A DNA stretch of 40,095 nucleotides from a virus (IMGVR_UViG_3300042894_002964:1-40095), one strand, 5' to 3'; positions 16,124 to 23,037 are shown, counted from the first letter of the stretch. Notes: generated by a model not told the origin, from the letters alone. Program-made: numbers and translations.

Positions 16124-16340
16124 TAATTTTTAATTTTTCAAACGCATCATTAAATGTTTTGCATGGATTATCTGCGCCTCCAAAATTTGTTATTTGCGTT
16201 ATACTTCCTGCGCAATCAACATCAACCAGCGTAACAAACCCGCCGTTGCAGTGGGTTAAAGTTACCGAGCCTATTAAATTATGCTGACTGCACCATATTA
16301 AAAAGCGGTTAAACTCTTCTTGGGTTATTAAGTTATTCAT
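16077..16340 (-). CDS. Hypothetical early protein
   Basis: An 87-residue soluble protein with AGGATTGATTT before ATG 16340. It contains three Cys and a beta-rich centre (GSVTLTHCNGGFVTLVDVDC), and then a helix (FNDAFEKLKIIEEA). Unknown function; it is clearly part of the leftward operon. Confidence 0.6.
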   Translation of the reverse strand: MNNLITQEEFNRFLIWCSQHNLIGSVTLTHCNGGFVTLVDVDCAGSITQITNFGGADNPCKTFNDAFEKLKIIEEATNPRRHYPPSL

Positions 16341-16361
16341 AAATCAATCCTTTAATGTTAG

Positions 16362-16697
16362 TCATTTTTTACCGCCCAAATATTGCAATAATTGATTTAA
16401 GGCTTGTTGTTTTTCTTGTTCTTTTCGCTGCTTAACAACATCTAAAGTTAAACTTTTTAATCTTTTCTTGGTATTTTCAAAAGGACATAAATCTTCAACT
16501 TTTGGATTATAGGGAAACCCAAAGGAATATGGATAATTCCAAGTCCACACCTGAATACCAGAAGGGTAAAACACGCAACTACAATCACCTTGCATTATAA
16601 GTTTTTCATTGTCAATTAACCAATTTAATTTTTTATCCCATTCTTTTTGCAACACATTTTTTAATGCAATTTCCTTAATCTTTTTCTTAAAAAACAT
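16362..16697 (-). CDS. Hypothetical early protein, Trp/Tyr-rich centre
   Basis: A 111-residue protein. ATG 16697 is preferred because GAGAGG lies six bases upstream; an in-frame codon at 16712 is possible. The N-terminus is basic and helical, the centre (VFYPSGIQVWTWNYPYSFGF) is aromatic and beta-type, and the end is a Lys/Gln-rich helix. No family is recognised. Confidence 0.6.
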   Translation of the reverse strand: MFFKKKIKEIALKNVLQKEWDKKLNWLIDNEKLIMQGDCSCVFYPSGIQVWTWNYPYSFGFPYNPKVEDLCPFENTKKRLKSLTLDVVKQRKEQEKQQALNQLLQYLGGKK

Positions 16698-16698
16698 A

Positions 16699-16860
16699 TT
16701 ATCCTCTCTCATGTGTATGTGTTAATTTCGGTTGCACTATTATTTCACCAATGTGTGAATTATCAACCACATGATTGGTTGGTTTCTCATGCACCCGAAT
16801 AGCAACTGCTACCAGCGTGACAACTGCTACTGTTCCTAGGGCTTGTGCGGTGAGGTTCAT
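16699..16860 (-). CDS. Small single-span membrane protein (53 aa)
   Basis: ATG 16860 overlaps the upstream stop as ATGA. Residues 3-21 (LTAQALGTVAVVTLVAVAI) form a membrane span, and the rest is a polar, His-rich tail (HVVDNSHIGEIIVQPKLTHTH). It ends two bases before the next ATG. Unknown. Confidence 0.55.
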   Translation of the reverse strand: MNLTAQALGTVAVVTLVAVAIRVHEKPTNHVVDNSHIGEIIVQPKLTHTHERG

Positions 16861-17060
16861 TCGTTGGTTTCCTCAAACAAATGAATATAAACATTATTTT
16901 TCTTGACGCTTATTTTCTCTAAATAAAGACCTGTGGTTGCATTTATTGCTTTACATACTTCATCATGCAAACCACAATAAGCAGAAAGTGCATCAACTAT
17001 TGTTTTTGCTAACACTGGTTTTGATACTATGCCAATATCTATAATAAACTTCTGTTTCAT
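16857..17060 (-). CDS. Small hypothetical early protein (67 aa)
   Basis: ATG 17060 is chosen because it follows GGTGGTGAT and lies two bases after the previous gene's stop; the frame extends to 17189, but that part is covered by the Cys-rich gene. The sequence (KFIIDIGIVSKPVLAKTIVD, then ISVKKNNVYIHLF) is alpha/beta. Unknown. Confidence 0.6.
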   Translation of the reverse strand: MKQKFIIDIGIVSKPVLAKTIVDALSAYCGLHDEVCKAINATTGLYLEKISVKKNNVYIHLFEETNE

Positions 17061-17061
17061 A

Positions 17062-17235
17062 TCACCACCACCCTTTATGTTTTTGTTCAAAACTATCGCA
17101 GTTTTCTTTATGCTCTGGATTAAAATATGTTCTATCTTCGTTGCTTGAATAGGTAAATCTTTTGCAATCCCCTTTTTTATTGCAAACAATATTGCAGCAA
17201 TTATATAGGTTAGGTGCAGGCATTGGCTTAATCAT
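17062..17235 (-). CDS. Cys-rich small protein, possible zinc binder
   Basis: A 57-residue protein starting at ATG 17235 (TGATG overlap). It has Cys at residues 13, 14, 18, 24 and 46 with nearby His, in NLYNCCNIVCNKKGDCKRF and HKENC, consistent with a small metal site. It ends KGWW. It overlaps a longer but poorer frame that is rejected. No known family. Confidence 0.6.
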   Translation of the reverse strand: MIKPMPAPNLYNCCNIVCNKKGDCKRFTYSSNEDRTYFNPEHKENCDSFEQKHKGWW

Positions 17236-17615
17236 CACTCACCCTCCAATTTCGCAATAGCTGCGGTTAGTGCTTTTTTAGAATAAGACAAATACAAATC
17301 TTGTTCTCTTTGATGTAAATCATCAAATTGAGTAATACTATCTTTTAATTTAGCATTATAAATAGCTGCTAATTTAGCACGCTCAGTATATATTTTATTT
17401 TTAATAGTTTGAACTATTTCAACAGCACCTGCTTCCACCACCTCATCGCTCAACAACTTAGCTTTAATTACTCTAATAAACTCTTTTTCAAGCGTTTCTA
17501 GGTTTAATTGAGCATCAATATTCAACAAGCCACTTTCTTCATTAATTGCAAAATAATCATGCCCATCACTTGCATTTTGCAACGCTTGTATAATCTCTTT
17601 TTTTAACTCGCTCAT
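17235..17615 (-). CDS. Hypothetical helical early protein
   Basis: A 126-residue protein. ATG 17615 follows GGGGAGTGAATAAT; a GTG at 17624 is the alternative. It is nearly all helical, with coiled-coil character at residues 60-120 (NKIYTERAKLAAIYNAKLKD). No family is recognised. Confidence 0.6.
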   Translation of the reverse strand: MSELKKEIIQALQNASDGHDYFAINEESGLLNIDAQLNLETLEKEFIRVIKAKLLSDEVVEAGAVEIVQTIKNKIYTERAKLAAIYNAKLKDSITQFDDLHQREQDLYLSYSKKALTAAIAKLEGE

Positions 17616-17616
17616 A

Positions 17617-17751
17617 TTATTCACTCCCCAATTCCGTTGCTAAATATTCTTCAAAAACAACCCGCATTTCTAGCAACTGCTGGTCTAGCAATTCGCAAAA
17701 ACCAAGCGTTACATTTGCGCTATCAATAGCGTTTTCGCATTCGTTAGTCAT
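17617..17751 (-). CDS. Small hypothetical early protein (44 aa)
   Basis: A 44-residue acidic helical protein with ATG 17751 in an ATGA overlap with the upstream gene; it ends just before the next ribosome site. It contains two Cys (residues 5 and 19). Supported by packing only. Confidence 0.5.
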   Translation of the reverse strand: MTNECENAIDSANVTLGFCELLDQQLLEMRVVFEEYLATELGSE

Positions 17752-18023
17752 ACAACCACCTCCATCAAATCAGTCCACCTATAACTAAATTGCTCTGCAA
17801 CGTAATATTCGTGCGTATTTTCTTGATTGCAGCCTAAAGCCTCAAGCATTGGGTATTTTATGCACTCAGAAATATGCTCTGCTAATTCCCCCCTGTAACG
17901 CTCATCTTCTGCGTGGTCAATTCCACGCTGTTTTAATAAAACTATTCCTTGTTTGAAAAACTCAACGCAAGTATCGTTAAGGTTATCTAATTCCGCATAT
18001 AACGGGTCATCTTGGTAATCCAT
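17748..18023 (-). CDS. Hypothetical early protein (91 aa)
   Basis: ATG 18023 is chosen: GGAGAATAAC lies just upstream and the longer frame to 18182 would sit inside the previous gene. It is acidic, with DPLYAELDNLNDTCVEFFKQ at the N-terminus and an aromatic C-terminal part (YYVAEQFSYRW). It is soluble and unknown. Confidence 0.6.
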   Translation of the reverse strand: MDYQDDPLYAELDNLNDTCVEFFKQGIVLLKQRGIDHAEDERYRGELAEHISECIKYPMLEALGCNQENTHEYYVAEQFSYRWTDLMEVVV

Positions 18024-18024
18024 G

Positions 18025-18333
18025 TTATTCTCCATTGATTGTTTGATGTTTAATATTTTTACATTGAGTAACTTTCCCAACCAAATGACATTTTTTTGAC
18101 TGCCATGATGTTGATTTTTTACTGTAATAAACCCTTTCATTTCTATCCCTACAATGGTCATGAACCCATAGTTCAACGCCATTGTTTAAAGATACCAACT
18201 TATCTTTTTTACATTCTGGCGTTTGATATTTAATTTCATGATATTCAGCTTTACCCAAAGTAATTGCAATTACCGCAACCACAAATATTATTATAAACAT
18301 TATCAAGCCCCAATCTTCAAAAAAACTCCGCAT
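18025..18333 (-). CDS. Membrane-anchored hypothetical protein
   Basis: A 102-residue protein; ATG 18333 follows GGAGGAG. Residues about 9-28 (LIMFIIIFVVAVIAITLG) are a membrane span. The rest is basic, with three Cys (ECKKDK, DHCRDR, KKCHL), and is probably outside the inner membrane. It may act at the cell envelope during infection. Unknown family. Confidence 0.6.
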   Translation of the reverse strand: MRSFFEDWGLIMFIIIFVVAVIAITLGKAEYHEIKYQTPECKKDKLVSLNNGVELWVHDHCRDRNERVYYSKKSTSWQSKKCHLVGKVTQCKNIKHQTINGE

Positions 18334-18334
18334 A

Positions 18335-18499
18335 TCACTCTCCTCCATAAATATCTGGTTGCGGTAATCCGTAATAACTAACCACATCATCACCTGCTAT
18401 TAATCTGTTAGTGTGGTTAATATTTGGCACTGCAAAAGTTGCAAATAGCACAGCCGTTAGTGCAAACATTAAAATTAGTTGGTTACTTAAACTAGTCAT
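18335..18499 (-). CDS. Small exported or membrane protein (54 aa)
   Basis: ATG 18499 follows GGAGAAAACCA and overlaps the previous stop. Residues 7-24 (QLILMFALTAVLFATFAVP) look like a signal or membrane segment; the remainder is polar. It ends two bases before the next ATG. Unknown. Confidence 0.55.
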   Translation of the reverse strand: MTSLSNQLILMFALTAVLFATFAVPNINHTNRLIAGDDVVSYYGLPQPDIYGGE

Positions 18500-18719
18500 T
18501 GGTTTTCTCCACTATGGTTTTAATATCGTATAATGCGTTATCCATTTTTGCAGAAATATAACCTAAGCAAAGATGCGGATTTTCTGCTAGATTTATTTTA
18601 TTAACCGAACTTTGTATAGCATTCCCTGCCACTTCCAACGCCTTTACTAATTTATCTATGGTTGCCCTACTATTATCAACCATAGATAAATTGATTAAGT
18701 TTTCTATTGCATCAATCAT
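18492..18719 (-). CDS. First gene of the leftward early operon, unknown
   Basis: A 75-residue helical protein. ATG 18719 is preferred, with GAGA upstream; TTG 18731 in the same frame would add four residues. The sequence (DAIENLINLSMVDNSRATID, KLVKALEVAGNAIQ) is amphipathic. It begins about 63 bases after the predicted start of the leftward transcript. Unknown function. Confidence 0.6.
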   Translation of the reverse strand: MIDAIENLINLSMVDNSRATIDKLVKALEVAGNAIQSSVNKINLAENPHLCLGYISAKMDNALYDIKTIVEKTND

Positions 18720-18732
18720 CTCAATTCTCAAA

Positions 18733-18747
18733 CGGGGTGTTACCCCG
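18733..18747. promoter_or_regulatory. GC-rich hairpin in the leftward operon leader
   Basis: CGGGGTGTTACCCCG is a perfect 6-bp stem with a 3-base loop, within about 15-30 bases of the first gene's start. It stands out in an AT-rich leader. It could affect translation or message stability; no T-run follows, so it is not a terminator. Confidence 0.5.
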
Positions 18748-18788
18748 AATGCCCCATGTTGGTTAAACCAGCCGTTGCTGATAAGGTG

Positions 18789-18817
18789 ATAATATATGCA
18801 ATTAATATTAATGTCAA
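18789..18817 (-). promoter_or_regulatory. Strong leftward early promoter
   Basis: Read leftward: TTGACA (18817-18812), exactly 17 bases, TATTAT (18794-18789). Five of six -10 bases and all -35 bases match consensus. Start expected near 18782. The perfect palindrome ATTAATATTAAT (18801-18812) lies in the spacer and touches the -35, a likely repressor site. Upstream AT-rich tracts (18818-18860) could act as an UP element. Confidence 0.8.
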
Positions 18818-18862
18818 CATTTATTTTTGTTTTTTTTTGCGCTTATTTTTTTGTTTTTTTAT

Positions 18863-18889
18863 TTGACATTTATACGCATATTATATAAT
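18863..18889 (+). promoter_or_regulatory. Rightward promoter of the HTH regulator, leaderless
   Basis: TTGACA (18863-18868) and TATAAT (18884-18889) with a 15-base spacer. Start would fall at about 18896-18898, on or beside the ATG of the regulator at 18898, so the message should be leaderless. The perfect palindrome ATTATATAAT (18880-18889) covers the -10 and, like the one in the leftward promoter, is followed by GTC. Confidence 0.7.
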
Positions 18890-18897
18890 GTCTTTTT

Positions 18898-19173
18898 ATG
18901 GACATATCTAAAAAACTAAACGCTTACATTGAAACAAACAATCTAACCGCAACTAAGCTGGCTGCATCGCTAAATGTTGCAGAAACAACTGTGCGCAACT
19001 GGCTTCATGGTGCGCCATTTGTTCGGCTAGATACTGCTGAATTATTAATTAAAAACTCTAATGGTTATTTTTCTTTGGAAGATTTTTTTGACAAAGTTAT
19101 TTTAGCAATAGCAACGCATGAGGCTGAAAAAGAATATTGGGAATATAAAGGAGATAAAAATGAGATTAAGTGA
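18898..19173 (+). CDS. HTH transcriptional regulator (Cro/CI-type)
   Basis: A 91-residue protein. Residues 15-40 form a helix-turn-helix (LTATKLAASLNVAETTVRNW) of the phage repressor type, followed by a short helical domain. There is no peptidase-like C-terminal domain, so it is closer in size to Cro or a short repressor. It lies at the divergent control region and probably binds the palindromes there to regulate both promoters, including its own. Its ATG has no ribosome site, in line with a leaderless message. Confidence 0.75.
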   Translation: MDISKKLNAYIETNNLTATKLAASLNVAETTVRNWLHGAPFVRLDTAELLIKNSNGYFSLEDFFDKVILAIATHEAEKEYWEYKGDKNEIK

Positions 19174-19327
19174 ATTAATAGAAGATAGTATAAGACAATT
19201 TATAAGCGATAATTATAGTCGCAGTGAGGTTGGGCTTATTTCGCATGAAATAAAAGAAATATCAGAGCAAGTGGCTATTGATTTAACAAATAATGGACTT
19301 GTGGTTATAGGAGTAGATAATGGATAG
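19160..19327 (+). CDS. Small hypothetical protein (55 aa)
   Basis: ATG 19160 follows AAGGAGATAAAA, a strong ribosome site, inside the end of the regulator gene. The protein is acidic and helical, then ends in beta strand (NGLVVIGVDNG). Unknown function, expressed with the regulator. Confidence 0.6.
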   Translation: MRLSELIEDSIRQFISDNYSRSEVGLISHEIKEISEQVAIDLTNNGLVVIGVDNG

Positions 19328-19604
19328 GCAGGAAGCGATTAAAATATTAACGGAATATAAGAAGTGGGAGTTGGATTGTAATCATTGTAAATCTGATTTA
19401 CATACTGCTATTCATTATTCATTAAATGAAGTGGCTGAAGCCATAGACACGCTGATTGCGCCCATACCCATCACCGATGAGATGGTGGAACGGGCTATTA
19501 ATGAGCATTTGAAGCACACGTCACTTATTTATCCAAAAGATAAATTCGGAGCAATGAAAGCAGCACTAACCGCAGCACTGGGGGGCGATGATGCAACTAA
19601 CTGA
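19320..19604 (+). CDS. Hypothetical phage protein
   Basis: A 94-residue protein with GGAG before ATG 19320. The N-terminal part has a possible metal pair (DCNHCKSD). The C-terminal part, PITDEMVERAINEH...AMKAALTAALGG, is a common ending of phage early proteins of unknown role. It overlaps both neighbours. Confidence 0.65.
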   Translation: MDRQEAIKILTEYKKWELDCNHCKSDLHTAIHYSLNEVAEAIDTLIAPIPITDEMVERAINEHLKHTSLIYPKDKFGAMKAALTAALGGDDATN

Positions 19605-19803
19605 CATAGAAAAAGCTATTGTGCGCAAGCACATTGAATATGCTGGAATGAAAGAAGATGCAAGGCGTAATCGCATTGCTATTGAGATGCAAGAGGCTAA
19701 GCATAGAATTGATACAATAATTAAAAACGCTATAAATAGCGGGCTTTACGCAGAACAAATTGCTTTTATGAAACAAGAAAGCAAATCTTATAAGCGGAGA
19801 TAA
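19588..19803 (+). CDS. Hypothetical protein (71 aa)
   Basis: Basic helical protein, starting at ATG 19588 after GGGGGGCG. It contains a long charged helix (KEDARRNRIAIEMQEAKHRI). A nucleic-acid-binding role is possible from charge only. No family is recognised. Confidence 0.6.
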   Translation: MMQLTDIEKAIVRKHIEYAGMKEDARRNRIAIEMQEAKHRIDTIIKNAINSGLYAEQIAFMKQESKSYKRR

Positions 19804-19813
19804 CAAACAGAAT

Positions 19814-19881
19814 ACCACCAGTTAATTCCTTTCTGGTGGTTGCGTGCGACGGCGGTGGATTTGTGAGAAAGTTACCACCGC
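19814..19881 (+). promoter_or_regulatory. Four-segment hairpin region, attenuator-like
   Basis: ACCACCAG (19814-19821) pairs with CTGGTGGT (19833-19840), and GCGGTGG (19852-19858) pairs with CCACCGC (19875-19881). The CCACC and GGTGG cores are interchangeable, so alternative pairings 1-3 and 2-4 are also possible. It lies between two genes of the rightward operon. No U-tract follows either hairpin. Confidence 0.45.
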
Positions 19882-19913
19882 TGGCGCATTTAACTTTAAC
19901 AATATGGGTGATT

Positions 19914-20099
19914 ATGAGTGTATTTGCGGTTGTTAAATTACGATATATAGATAATATAAGCGGTTATGAGCATTGGGCGGTTTATGAGCCTAATAAACAT
20001 AGAATTGATTGCCTTACCTATGATGATGCTATTGAATTATGTAAGCAGATTAATTTAGAAATTGAGAAAACATTAAATATTGGGGGATATAAATCATGA
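19914..20099 (+). CDS. Small hypothetical protein (61 aa)
   Basis: ATG 19914 follows GGGTGATT. The frame is open back to GTG 19863 and GTG 19836, which would add a hydrophobic stretch but cross the hairpin region, so the shorter start is preferred with some doubt. The fold looks beta-beta-alpha (AVVKLRYIDN, HWAVYEPNKHRID, YDDAIELCKQI). It is coupled by ATGA to the next gene. Confidence 0.55.
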   Translation: MSVFAVVKLRYIDNISGYEHWAVYEPNKHRIDCLTYDDAIELCKQINLEIEKTLNIGGYKS

Positions 20100-20650
20100 C
20101 TAGACAAAGTTCCAGTGCGATAGAGCGAGTTAAGTTTCTAAAAGAAGTAAATGCTTATAAAAAATTAGGATTTACTATTTCAAAATTATGTAATATTTTT
20201 GAAATAAAACATAAAAACAAATTTGTTTTTATATGGAATGCTTTTGAAGCCATTGATAATAATATGGCACAAATTGAAATAGTTGATAATTTAACAAAAA
20301 ATGAAATTGAAAAAGCCGTTTTAGCTTATTGCAGAGGCAAGGAATGGAATGAAATTATTGATGGGACAACAAAAGGGGAATTGACAACTTTATATTTTAC
20401 AGAATTGCATATTTCAAAAGAACATAAAAAATGCAGAAAAAACACAATGAGATTTATAAAAGAAAATCAATTAGATTGTGCGCCAATAATTGAGCCAATA
20501 CCCGAACCAGTCAAAAAAATAGAAAAAGAACTTTGGGATTTCAGTGATGATAATATTATTGAAACTAAACGCCCCGCATTAGTTCAATTTCATAGTAAGT
20601 CATCAGGATTAGGTTATGGTTGCGCTGCTAATATGTGTGCGGAGAAGTGA
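20096..20650 (+). CDS. Hypothetical protein, last gene of the rightward early unit
   Basis: A 184-residue Lys-rich protein. Residues 10-60 are helical with a possible HTH-like pattern (GFTISKLCNIFEIKHKNKFV); residues 95-135 are basic and helical. A Pro-rich linker (PIIEPIPEPVKKIEKE) precedes a short C-terminal tail. A DNA-binding role is only a guess. Its stop is one base from the convergent methyltransferase stop, without any terminator between. Confidence 0.55.
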   Translation: MTRQSSSAIERVKFLKEVNAYKKLGFTISKLCNIFEIKHKNKFVFIWNAFEAIDNNMAQIEIVDNLTKNEIEKAVLAYCRGKEWNEIIDGTTKGELTTLYFTELHISKEHKKCRKNTMRFIKENQLDCAPIIEPIPEPVKKIEKELWDFSDDNIIETKRPALVQFHSKSSGLGYGCAANMCAEK

Positions 20651-20651
20651 T

Positions 20652-21551
20652 TTATATTAGTGTTTCTTGCGTCATACGCTCTATTGTCGCTGGTTGCTCG
20701 GTGAACATATCAGCTTGCCTGTAAGCGTCCTCAATTCTTTTGCAACCAATGTTGAAGTATTCCTCATTAAGTTCTATTCCTATGAACTTGCGCCCCTCTT
20801 TAACGCATGCAACTCCAGTGCTAAAACTTCCTGCAAATGGGTCTAATATTGTTTGGTTTTGCTCACTTAGTAATAATATCAAGCGTGACATTAATTTAAT
20901 TGGTTTTGCGGTTGGGTGCGTATCAATTCCCCTTGACTTATCTACATCTGGCGTGAAACACCAAACATTAGTGATGTTGCAATTATCCTGATAGTGAGGG
21001 CGGGGTTTATCGCCTTTTATATATAAATATTCTTTTGTTTTGGGTTTGCCAATAGTTAATTTAACTCCAAAGCCTCCGTTTTGTTTTTCAGATAACGCTC
21101 TTTTTAAGCCATCAATATACTCAGGCATTGCATAAAGCAATTCAGCTTTATCGCTATATGGCATTTTAGTTTCAAAATATTTTGGCTTGCCTTTTTTATT
21201 TATCATTATGCTTTCATGACTACGTAAAATTGGTTGCATAATTGCGCCCACCCTACGTTTTACCCAACTTATATGGTCGCTATATTTGAATAATTTATTA
21301 ACTTCATTTTGCCAATCAATCAAAGTTGGCATCTGCCCAAAGTAAGCAAACCAAGCATCACTAGGCAATATGTTGTAAATATTATCAAGCACTTTCGGAA
21401 TATCTAACGTTTTATCCCATTCGCTTAAGTTTATTAAGTAAGGGGGATCAGTGATTACGCAATTAATTTTACCCAAAGTCGGCATCACTTCCAAGCAATC
21501 TCCTAATATTAACACGCAATCGCCTATTGTAACTTTTTTCTTATGTGTCAT
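20652..21551 (-). CDS. DNA methyltransferase (N6-adenine/N4-cytosine type, beta class)
   Basis: A 299-residue protein. The catalytic motif D35-P-P-Y38 lies near the N-terminus, and the AdoMet-binding motif (DPFAGSFSTGVA, about residue 236) near the C-terminus, the order of beta-class methyltransferases. THPTAKP precedes the latter, as in this class. It has no nuclease partner in the window, so it is an orphan enzyme, probably protecting phage DNA from host restriction or marking it. It is the last gene of the recombination/ATP-grasp operon, joined by ATGA. The target sequence cannot be read from the protein. Confidence 0.88.
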   Translation of the reverse strand: MTHKKKVTIGDCVLILGDCLEVMPTLGKINCVITDPPYLINLSEWDKTLDIPKVLDNIYNILPSDAWFAYFGQMPTLIDWQNEVNKLFKYSDHISWVKRRVGAIMQPILRSHESIMINKKGKPKYFETKMPYSDKAELLYAMPEYIDGLKRALSEKQNGGFGVKLTIGKPKTKEYLYIKGDKPRPHYQDNCNITNVWCFTPDVDKSRGIDTHPTAKPIKLMSRLILLLSEQNQTILDPFAGSFSTGVACVKEGRKFIGIELNEEYFNIGCKRIEDAYRQADMFTEQPATIERMTQETLI

Positions 21552-22336
21552 GATTTCATAATCTCTGGCAAAATGTTAATTGGGTGGTTGCCATAAAGCC
21601 CATAATTGCGGGTTGAGTTCACTTCTACAATGCTTGGCTTATCATCTATAAAACACAAATCTAGCACATATTCGGTTAATTCTGGCAATTCGTTCGTAAA
21701 ATCTTTGCATATTTGTTCGGCTGCATCAATCAATCTATCATCACATTGGTAATATTTTACGCAATCTTTATTGTTTAATGGCTTTATTTTTGCTTCAATC
21801 ATTGAACCACTAACAACTTTTTGATTAATCACAATAAACCTTGTTTCATCTTTAATTTCAACATAATCATAAATTAATACATCATTTGATTGATATTCTA
21901 AAAAATATCCTATTCCTTCCCAAATAGCTTCTTTATCTTGAGCATCACAATCAAATCTGAAACTTTCTTTAGATTGCGCTTGGTTTTTAATAAAAACTTT
22001 ATCACTAAACTTTGATGCAGCTTTAATAACTCCAACAACTCCTTGCTCATATCCAACAATCGCATAATTACGATTTAACCATTTACGATAAGATATTGTT
22101 CTTGGTAAATCCACCTGCGAAAGATTGATGCTTTTAGCATCTGGGTATATTGCACGTTTGAAAAAATCATTTCTTTTGAAGCCATTGCCAATAAATATTG
22201 CGGGTTCATATTCGTTGATATGTTTATGCACCCGCACATCTAAACCAAGTTCATAAGCTGCTGCTATCCAATAATGACTTTCAAGCATATGCTCTAAATC
22301 ATTATCATTGCGGGGCAGGTAATAAATATTTGTCAT
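21548..22336 (-). CDS. ATP-grasp protein (R2K-clade / former DUF4343 type)
   Basis: A 262-residue protein. ATP-grasp signs: K117 in KVFIK and K123 in QSKESF (nucleotide-binding strand), YVEIKDETRF with E164/R166, D226 in YVLDLCFID, and E238-V-N240 (metal-binding), followed by GLYGNHP. The N-terminal 90 residues form an alpha/beta substrate-side domain. ATP-grasp enzymes join a carboxylate, via acyl phosphate, to an amine or thiol. The likely class modifies proteins or peptides. It is coupled by ATGA on both sides to a CDC123-like gene and a methyltransferase. The substrate is unknown. Confidence 0.75.
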   Translation of the reverse strand: MTNIYYLPRNDNDLEHMLESHYWIAAAYELGLDVRVHKHINEYEPAIFIGNGFKRNDFFKRAIYPDAKSINLSQVDLPRTISYRKWLNRNYAIVGYEQGVVGVIKAASKFSDKVFIKNQAQSKESFRFDCDAQDKEAIWEGIGYFLEYQSNDVLIYDYVEIKDETRFIVINQKVVSGSMIEAKIKPLNNKDCVKYYQCDDRLIDAAEQICKDFTNELPELTEYVLDLCFIDDKPSIVEVNSTRNYGLYGNHPINILPEIMKS

Positions 22337-23037
22337 TTACTCACCTTATCCATTACGTTATATCTAAAAGTGACCTCGCTGCCGTCCATAGCGTTTAATT
22401 CATCATAAGTGAATAAGCAAGGGTCTGATAACCCATAAGGATTAAGCTCAAGCAGTCCTTTATCATAAATATCTTCGCCATAAACAATATCCATGACAAT
22501 ATCTTGCATTGGCAAATGTGACAAATATTGGTTTGCAAACGCAATAATTTTTTCTTTATTTGGCGCAAAATTATTAAAACCAATATTGTAAAAATATTGT
22601 GATATGGCAATTAATTTACCATCTTTTACATAGCAACGCCATTCATTTTGCGGTGGAATATAAACCCATGGCAAGATATGTAATTGTAATTGTGTGCCAT
22701 TTTGCATTGCTTTGTCTAAATCATCAAATATACGCATAGAGCAACCACCTAATGCGTCTTGTATATCTTCAATACGCTTCATTGGATATATTTCACCAAG
22801 CGAATTTGAAAAATAATCTTTTGGGGAGCGAGTTGATAATTTTGCAAAAAACCAACCAGAATAAAAACCCGTTAATGCTTGTTGTATTTTATTACAAATG
22901 TCTTCAGGTAACTCAATTCCATCACCTTTAATCCATGGTTCAATTTCAAGTGGTATGCTTAAAATTGGCTTTGCAATCAGCGCATTATATAGCTCTTTTG
23001 GCATATTTTCTATTGCACATTTCATTACGTCTTTCAT
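22333..23037 (-). CDS. CDC123-like ATP-grasp protein
   Basis: A 234-residue protein, much shorter than human CDC123. Matching family elements: FAKLSTRSPKD (K66, R70, K73), EWRCYVKDGKLIAISQYF (R134; the eukaryotic form is EFRCFVK...LIGISQR), D183 in VMDIVY, and E197-L-N-P-Y-G with LFTYDEL, matching DFNPFG...LFTWEEL. These are the ATP and Mg-binding positions. Eukaryotic CDC123 helps assemble translation factor eIF2; bacterial and phage members are predicted to modify proteins. ATGA coupling to RusA and to a second ATP-grasp gene suggests the two act on one pathway. Confidence 0.85.
   Translation of the reverse strand: MKDVMKCAIENMPKELYNALIAKPILSIPLEIEPWIKGDGIELPEDICNKIQQALTGFYSGWFFAKLSTRSPKDYFSNSLGEIYPMKRIEDIQDALGGCSMRIFDDLDKAMQNGTQLQLHILPWVYIPPQNEWRCYVKDGKLIAISQYFYNIGFNNFAPNKEKIIAFANQYLSHLPMQDIVMDIVYGEDIYDKGLLELNPYGLSDPCLFTYDELNAMDGSEVTFRYNVMDKVSK

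Noticed and set aside
17062-17189. N-terminal extension of the 16857 gene to 17189
   Set aside because: The Cys-rich gene in another frame fits better with its ATG/TGA overlaps, and ATG 17060 has a ribosome site.
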